Assembly (NCBI RefSeq): GCF_900205865.1
Contig: NZ_LT906662.1
Coordinates: forward strand, 1,687,411-1,751,410
From: Thermoanaerobacterium sp. RBIITD
Lineage (GTDB): Bacteria; Bacillota; Thermoanaerobacteria; Thermoanaerobacterales; Thermoanaerobacteraceae
DNA length: 64,000 bases
Reading direction: 5' to 3'
A program made the position numbers and the translations under genes. Positions 59,471 through 64,000 of the stretch are shown piece by piece; position 1 is the stretch's first letter; every line of letters starts with the position of its first letter. The notes beneath the pieces are model-generated. The model did no database searches and was not told the origin of the DNA. It saw nothing but the letters and a program-made list of their open reading frames with translations.

Positions 59471-59496
59471 AACAGGCTTAATGCCTGCTTTTTTTA
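59471..59496 (+). terminator. Terminator before the conjugation operon
   Basis: CAGGC and GCCTG around TTAAT, followed by seven T. Confidence 0.8.
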
Positions 59497-59541
59497 TGCC
59501 TGCAAGGAGGTGAGTTTTTAGGCATTAAATCAGGACTGCTA

Positions 59542-59913
59542 ATGCGAAAGAACAACCTTCCTGAAAAGCTTAAAAAAGAAGGTGGTGGCATGAACAGCAG
59601 CAATTTAATAACAAGCACGACTAATTCCAGCGTTACAAATATCAAGTCTGTGTCTCCGCAACAGTTTGCTGATGTAATAACTCATGCAATTATGATGCTC
59701 TACAATGCACTGTCAGGTATATTAGCACCGCTTGCAATGTTTTTAATGTTAGTGTCACTGATAATTTTCATGATCGGTGCTTTGTTTCATTCATCACATT
59801 TGAGAAAAATGGGCATGGGCGGATTTTTTGGTGCTGGATTTGGTATGCTCGTGTATTTTTCAATACCTGTAATTGTTGGTTTTATAAAGTCAATGGCTGC
59901 TTTATTTCAGTAA
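59542..59913 (+). CDS. Conjugation-region membrane protein, 123 aa
   Basis: Polar N-terminus, then two TM segments (LSGILAPLAMFLMLVSLIIFMIG and FGMLVYFSIPVIVGFI, in part). Position and size suggest a pilin-like or mating-channel component, but I recognise no exact family. The start is uncertain: ATG 59542, ATG 59590 (AAGAAGGTGG close upstream), or a rare ATT at 59524 behind the strong AAGGAGGTG. Confidence 0.65.
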   Translation: MRKNNLPEKLKKEGGGMNSSNLITSTTNSSVTNIKSVSPQQFADVITHAIMMLYNALSGILAPLAMFLMLVSLIIFMIGALFHSSHLRKMGMGGFFGAGFGMLVYFSIPVIVGFIKSMAALFQ

Positions 59914-59929
59914 AAGGAGGTGGCTATAT

Positions 59930-60283
59930 ATGTTGGAAAAGGTTAAAAAGCCTTTTAAAAAGACATTATTGTATTTGCCTGTTTTTGCATATGTAATGAT
60001 GTCTAAAGTATATGCAGATACTTATTCTGATCCTACGAAAATTGAGACGGATGGAATTAAAAATTTTGTTTGGAATATTGTAAGTGCATTGACAAATGTT
60101 GCAACAGTTGTCGCAATAGGTTTCGTTGCGTGGAATGGTTATAAAATAATGTCTAGTTCAACTAATCCTTCAAGGAGAGCAGAAGCAATGTCAGGACTTT
60201 TATGGGCAATTTTAGGTGCAATTGTTGCAATTGGTGCAAAGTGGTTTGTAGGAGTTGCATTAGGTTTCAAACCTAACGCTTAA
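59930..60283 (+). CDS. VirB2/TrbC-like pilin subunit
   Basis: 117 residues with a signal-like N-terminus (LLYLPVFAYVMMSKVYA) and two TM helices. The pattern SSTNPSRRAEAMSGLLWAILGAIVAIGAKW is typical of TrbC/VirB2-like proteins in Gram-positive ICEs. It would form the channel or surface fibre. AAAAGGAGG precedes the ATG. Confidence 0.8.
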   Translation: MLEKVKKPFKKTLLYLPVFAYVMMSKVYADTYSDPTKIETDGIKNFVWNIVSALTNVATVVAIGFVAWNGYKIMSSSTNPSRRAEAMSGLLWAILGAIVAIGAKWFVGVALGFKPNA

Positions 60284-60290
60284 ATTTTAA

Positions 60291-60329
60291 GAAAAGGCTG
60301 TCATCACTAACAGCCTTTTCTTCTTTTTA
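60291..60329 (+). terminator. Terminator inside the conjugation operon
   Basis: AAAAGGCTG and CAGCCTTTT around TCATCACTAA, then TTCTTTTT. It lies between pilin and prgI genes that must be co-expressed, so it probably sets pilin excess or is read through. Confidence 0.8.
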
Positions 60330-60342
60330 GGAGGTGATTTTT

Positions 60343-60660
60343 GTGCGTGTTTATCCAATGCCTTTGGAACTTGATAAAGAAGATAAAATATTTGGCGGGA
60401 AATTTTCATTAAGACAAGCTATTATTTTTATAGTTGGTGTAGGTTTAGGTATGGTAGCTTTTATTGAAACATATAAAATTTTTAATATTACATTTGCCAT
60501 AATTATTGCTGCAATAATAGCTGTTTTAGGTTTTATTGCAGCAAATTTTAACAAGGATGGAATGACTATTGATAGGTATATAATATATTTTTTGTCTTAT
60601 GCGTTAGGCGAAAAGAAATACCTGTGGAAAGGAAGTGCAGATAGTGAAAAAGACAGTTGA
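60343..60660 (+). CDS. PrgI-family conjugation protein (VirB3-like)
   Basis: 105 residues. The opening VRVYPMPLELDKEDKIFGGKFSLRQ and two following TM helices are the PrgI/VirB3-like pattern of Gram-positive type IV secretion. GTG start at 60343 after AGGAGGTG. The stop overlaps the next gene by 17 bases. Confidence 0.85.
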   Translation: MRVYPMPLELDKEDKIFGGKFSLRQAIIFIVGVGLGMVAFIETYKIFNITFAIIIAAIIAVLGFIAANFNKDGMTIDRYIIYFLSYALGEKKYLWKGSADSEKDS

Positions 60661-61243
60661 ATTTTTAGATATTCAGGACATAAAGGATAATCTGATTATA
60701 CTTAAAAACAACAGATACAGAGCAATAATCACTTCAGATCCGATAAATTTTGCTTTGCTTTCTCCAACAGAACAGAATTCATTAGAAGATGCTTTTGCGT
60801 CAATGCTTTTAAGTATTACATTTCCAATACAAATATTATCATTGACACAGCATGTTAATTTAAGCGACTCAATAGCATCATTTAAGGCGAATAGAAGCAA
60901 GATGCCTGAATCAATGGTTATATATGAACAGGAATTAGAAAGGTTTCTGTCATACTATGCTGAAAACACTATGATAAATGAAAATTATTTAGTAATAACG
61001 TATGATGACACTGAAAATAACTATGCAAAAGCAAGAGGTGAAATGTCAAGGAGAATACAGATTGTAACTGAAGGATTGCTTAAATGCAACCTGACTCCAA
61101 GACTGTTAAATACTAATGAGCTTATGGACTTATTGTATGCAGTTTTAAATCCAATGAGTAGGGTATATGCTTCTGATTTAGTAAAGAATGGTGCTTTAAG
61201 CCTTATGAAAGAAGGTGTGTCACTTGAAGTTCAGCCTGTTTAA
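60644..61243 (+). CDS. TraC-like conjugation protein
   Basis: 199 residues. TVEFLDIQDIKDNLIILKNNRYRAII and SLTQHVNLSDSI match the N-terminal TraC/VirB4-like region found as a separate gene just upstream of virB4 in many Firmicute ICEs. GTG at 60644 inside prgI. It probably docks with VirB4 at the inner face of the membrane. Confidence 0.8.
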   Translation: MKKTVEFLDIQDIKDNLIILKNNRYRAIITSDPINFALLSPTEQNSLEDAFASMLLSITFPIQILSLTQHVNLSDSIASFKANRSKMPESMVIYEQELERFLSYYAENTMINENYLVITYDDTENNYAKARGEMSRRIQIVTEGLLKCNLTPRLLNTNELMDLLYAVLNPMSRVYASDLVKNGALSLMKEGVSLEVQPV

Positions 61244-63113
61244 GAAAAAAAATAAAGCTGATGATGTAAAAGATGGAACAGACAAGAAAAAAGAAAAAAC
61301 AGATAATTTTCATGATTTATTTAAGCATGTAACAGACATAAAAGAGATAATATCACCTGATGGTATATTTGTTGACAAAGATTATATTAAGATAAACAAC
61401 AAGTATATAAGAGTATATTACTTTACAGATTATCCTGCATCAGTCAGAATTGGCTGGCTGGATGATATAAAATTATTTTCAAATGCAAACATATCAATAC
61501 ATGTTTATCCTGAAAATAATGGAACAGCTATCAATAAGCTGACTAAAAAAATTTCACAGTATCAGTCACAGTTAATAATAGACCAACGACATGGCAATAT
61601 AGCAGAGTTAGGCATATTGCAGAAAGCATCAGGAAGCCTTGAAATGTTTCGTGAAAATATTCAGATGAACAGAGATAAGTTGTTTTATGTAACTATTGTT
61701 ATGACAATATACGCAGACACACTTGAAGAGTTGGATCATAGCTCAAAAACACTTGAAGAAGTACTGACAGGTAAATCTATCAGAGCACGTTCAGCAATGT
61801 TTCGGCAGGATCAAGGCTATAAAAGTTTAGTTCCTATATCAGAAAATTACCTGGCAGATTCATCAAGGAATTTTAATGTTGGTGCAGGGATTTCATTGTT
61901 TCCTTTTGCTTCTCCTGAATTTTCTCATAAGCAGGGTATACCGTTAGGAATAAATTTGTTTACAGGTTCGCCTGTTATTTATGATCCATTCATTGGACCA
62001 CCTACTTTAACTAATGCTAATATAGCAGTTTTTGCACAGGCTGGTGCAGGAAAATCATTTACCATGAAATTGATAGCCTTAAGAAGTGCGTTATTAGGAG
62101 TGAGAACGGTATTTATTGATCCTGAAGGAGAGTATAAGTCGGTTGTAAATAGGGTCGGTGGTGTATATATAAATCTTGAACCTAACTGTAAATATGTTAT
62201 AAATCCGTTTGACATAGAAGTTGATATTGATGATGATGGTGCTGAATATGTTAATCTTTTGCAAAAAACGAATGAAATTAAATCACTCATCAGTTTAATT
62301 GTAGAAAAAATTAGTAAAACGCCTATAAGTGCATTTGAATTGTCACTTATAGAGGATTGTGTATTAGAAGAATACAGGGCATTAGGCATTACTAAAGATC
62401 CAAAAAGCTTGTATGAACAGACCTTTAAAGAAGTTGATGGAAAATACTATATAGGACAAAAAAGAAAGAATATGCCGACATTATCATCATTTGTAGAAAG
62501 ACTCAAAACAAAAAGCGGTGGAGAAAATATAGCACAAATATTAAAGCCTTATTTAAAAGGTGGTACAATGGGCTTATTTGACGGACAGTCCAATGTTGAT
62601 TTGAAAGATAGTTTATTAATATCTTTCGATGTATCTTCTATAACTGATGAATTTTTAAAAACATATGCCTTGTCTGTTGTTACCAATTGGGTGTGGGAGA
62701 GATTTGTAAAACAAGACATAAAAACAAGAAAGATAGTTATCGTTGATGAAGCATGGATGTTTATGAAATATAAATATACTGCGAACTTTCTTGAAAATCT
62801 TGCAAGGAGAGCAAGAAAAAGAAATACATCATTGACATTAGCTTCACAGAGCTTTATAGAATTTTCATCAACTAATGAAGGACGTGCAGTCCTCACTAAT
62901 GCAGCTACTGTGCTTCTTTTGAGACAATCTCCGACTGATATTGATTCTGTACAGGAAGTATTTCATCTTTCGCAAGGAGAAAGAGAATTTTTGCTGTCGT
63001 GTGGAATAGGTGACGCTTTAATAAAGTCTGGAAGAAATTCGACAGCGTTAAAGGTGGTGGCGTCAGATTATGAGAGAGCGTTTATTACGACTAATCCGAA
63101 TGAACAGAGCTAA
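61224..63113 (+). CDS. virB4: VirB4-type conjugation ATPase
   Basis: 629 residues. Walker A is AQAGAGKSFTMK, Walker B IVIVDEAWMFM, followed by RRARKRNTSLTLASQSFIEF. It powers assembly and function of the transfer channel. TTG 61224 is preferred over GTG 61215, which is part of the ribosome site. It overlaps the genes on both sides, so this is a tightly coupled operon. Confidence 0.95.
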   Translation: MKFSLFKKKNKADDVKDGTDKKKEKTDNFHDLFKHVTDIKEIISPDGIFVDKDYIKINNKYIRVYYFTDYPASVRIGWLDDIKLFSNANISIHVYPENNGTAINKLTKKISQYQSQLIIDQRHGNIAELGILQKASGSLEMFRENIQMNRDKLFYVTIVMTIYADTLEELDHSSKTLEEVLTGKSIRARSAMFRQDQGYKSLVPISENYLADSSRNFNVGAGISLFPFASPEFSHKQGIPLGINLFTGSPVIYDPFIGPPTLTNANIAVFAQAGAGKSFTMKLIALRSALLGVRTVFIDPEGEYKSVVNRVGGVYINLEPNCKYVINPFDIEVDIDDDGAEYVNLLQKTNEIKSLISLIVEKISKTPISAFELSLIEDCVLEEYRALGITKDPKSLYEQTFKEVDGKYYIGQKRKNMPTLSSFVERLKTKSGGENIAQILKPYLKGGTMGLFDGQSNVDLKDSLLISFDVSSITDEFLKTYALSVVTNWVWERFVKQDIKTRKIVIVDEAWMFMKYKYTANFLENLARRARKRNTSLTLASQSFIEFSSTNEGRAVLTNAATVLLLRQSPTDIDSVQEVFHLSQGEREFLLSCGIGDALIKSGRNSTALKVVASDYERAFITTNPNEQS

Positions 63114-64000
63114 ATTATTTGTTTTTACTTTATTGGTATCTTCCTTTATTCCTACTTTTGCTTTTGCTGAAGTGACTTTTATTGACAGGGTTTTGGCAGC
63201 ACCTTTTAATGGGTTAATTACGCTCTTTAAATCACTTGGCTTTAAATCATTAAATGATTTGGTATTTAATTTACCTAATACAACAACGGCACCTTTTACA
63301 TCAGATGAATGGAATCTTGCCATGTACTGGTATCATGCAATAGAGATAGCAACTGGAGGTCTTGCAGTTGTATCAGTAATTGTTGAAGGATACAGAATTA
63401 TGGCTGCAAGCGGAAATCCTTCTAAAAGAGCTGATGCAATGGAGAAAATAAATTTGACAATTTTAGCTTATGCCGTTATATGGTTTTTGCCTATGCTTTC
63501 GCAATTAGTATTTATGGCAAATGCACATTTAACTGAATTGTTTAAAAACATAATGCAGTCTTATGGCAGTTTTAGTTTTAACAGTACTGATTTTATTGAC
63601 AATATAAATACAGGAAATGTGTTAGCTGATGCAATTGTAAGATTTGGCTATATAGGTTTAATGATGTACTTCAATTTTTTATACACAATAAGAAAGTTTG
63701 TTTTAATAGCTATGCTTGTTGTAACGCCTATTGCTGTGTGGGGTTGGGGCATAACAGGACATAGGCAAGGACTTGAAATAGTAGTAAGTGAAATTGTTTC
63801 TAATGCTTTTATGCAGGCTTCACATGCACTTGCATTGTGCCTATATACAATACTTATTTCAAAAGGCATATCATCAGATTTTTCTACATGGTGGGCGCAA
63901 ATATTTGGCATGGTGGCTATAATACCTACTACAGCTGCCTTAAGAAATCTGTTTATGGGCTTTTTGAGGTGGCTTGGAGTTAATGAAGAAGGATATGCAG
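63070..64000 (+). CDS. VirB6/TrbL-like polytopic conjugation protein (partial)
   Basis: An open frame from ATG 63070 (within the virB4 end) to the window edge, at least 310 residues. Signal-like N-terminus (LFVFTLLVSSFIPTFAFA), then several TM helices. SGNPSKRADAMEKI echoes the pilin gene, and ending segments such as LRNLFMGFLRWLGV fit VirB6-type channel proteins. The C-terminus is outside the window. Confidence 0.85.
   Translation, partial: MRERLLRLIRMNRAKLFVFTLLVSSFIPTFAFAEVTFIDRVLAAPFNGLITLFKSLGFKSLNDLVFNLPNTTTAPFTSDEWNLAMYWYHAIEIATGGLAVVSVIVEGYRIMAASGNPSKRADAMEKINLTILAYAVIWFLPMLSQLVFMANAHLTELFKNIMQSYGSFSFNSTDFIDNINTGNVLADAIVRFGYIGLMMYFNFLYTIRKFVLIAMLVVTPIAVWGWGITGHRQGLEIVVSEIVSNAFMQASHALALCLYTILISKGISSDFSTWWAQIFGMVAIIPTTAALRNLFMGFLRWLGVNEEGYA

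Noticed and set aside
32066-64000. Prophage
   Set aside because: XRE, recombinase and helicase-loader genes could suggest a phage, but there are no capsid, terminase or tail genes, while PrgI, VirB4 and VirB6-like genes show a conjugative element.
1-64000. CRISPR array or Cas genes
   Set aside because: No regularly spaced direct repeats of 24-40 bases were seen. IscB and TnpB are transposon-borne nucleases, not CRISPR-linked here.

Overview
The window is low-GC DNA from a spore-forming anaerobic Firmicute. The arg/car cluster, the yabN-yabO-yabP-yabQ-divIC-yabR sporulation block, HydF (FeFe-hydrogenase maturation) and a superoxide reductase together suggest a Thermoanaerobacterium/Thermoanaerobacter-like organism. 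That assignment is inference from gene content; there is no rRNA here. Two zones meet at a tRNA-Met gene near position 32,065.

Zone 1 (1-32,065) is ordinary chromosome. It holds argJ(partial)-argB-argD-carA-carB-argG-argH as one arginine/carbamoyl-phosphate operon. Next come an ArsR repressor with a four-domain CoA-disulfide-reductase/rhodanese/TusA/DsrE protein, a DedA membrane protein, a divergent mntR/mntH pair with a perfect inverted repeat between them, desulfoferrodoxin, a two-component system, aspA-hydF, an MFS exporter with an XRE-TPR regulator, and the yab/divIC division-sporulation cluster. That cluster also carries HU, RqcP, a SpoIID-like lipoprotein, a HAD phosphatase and a CBS-DRTGG pyrophosphatase. 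It ends with ppx/gppA and three tRNAs: Leu-UAA, initiator Met and elongator Met.

Zone 2 (about 32,066 to beyond 64,000) is an integrative conjugative element (ICE) inserted at the 3' end of the elongator tRNA-Met. Its large serine recombinase reads into the tRNA, so the last codons of the integrase are host tRNA sequence. An ImmR/ImmA-type immunity module faces a consensus promoter, and the surrounding DNA is dense in GTCCAA half-sites. The long rightward arm follows: a NusG N-terminal-domain protein, RNase H-SWIM, a giant repeat-rich replication-type protein, a G39P-like helicase loader, ADP-ribosylglycohydrolase, a full-length NusG paralogue, an HNH protein, RecD2, RecJ, an orphan DNA methyltransferase, RecU, an RpoD-like sigma factor, and finally a type IV secretion operon (VirB2-like, PrgI, TraC-like, VirB4, VirB6-like). 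Relaxase, a complete VirD4 and the right end are not in the window.

The most interesting reading is that the ICE carries its own transcription programme. It has a sigma factor with an altered -10 recognition helix, two NusG paralogues, and at least a dozen intrinsic terminators placed between co-oriented genes, often overlapping the upstream stop codon. A perfect 18-bp palindrome occurs three times in the same arm. Together these suggest element-wide processive antitermination. Two RNA-guided nuclease transposons, one IscB with its HEARO/omega RNA and one TnpB, are inserted in the ICE. They have homologous ends joined to their genes in opposite orientation, and each appears to interrupt a small ICE gene. 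No gene-free stretch longer than about 300 bases remains once the two guide-RNA regions are counted.
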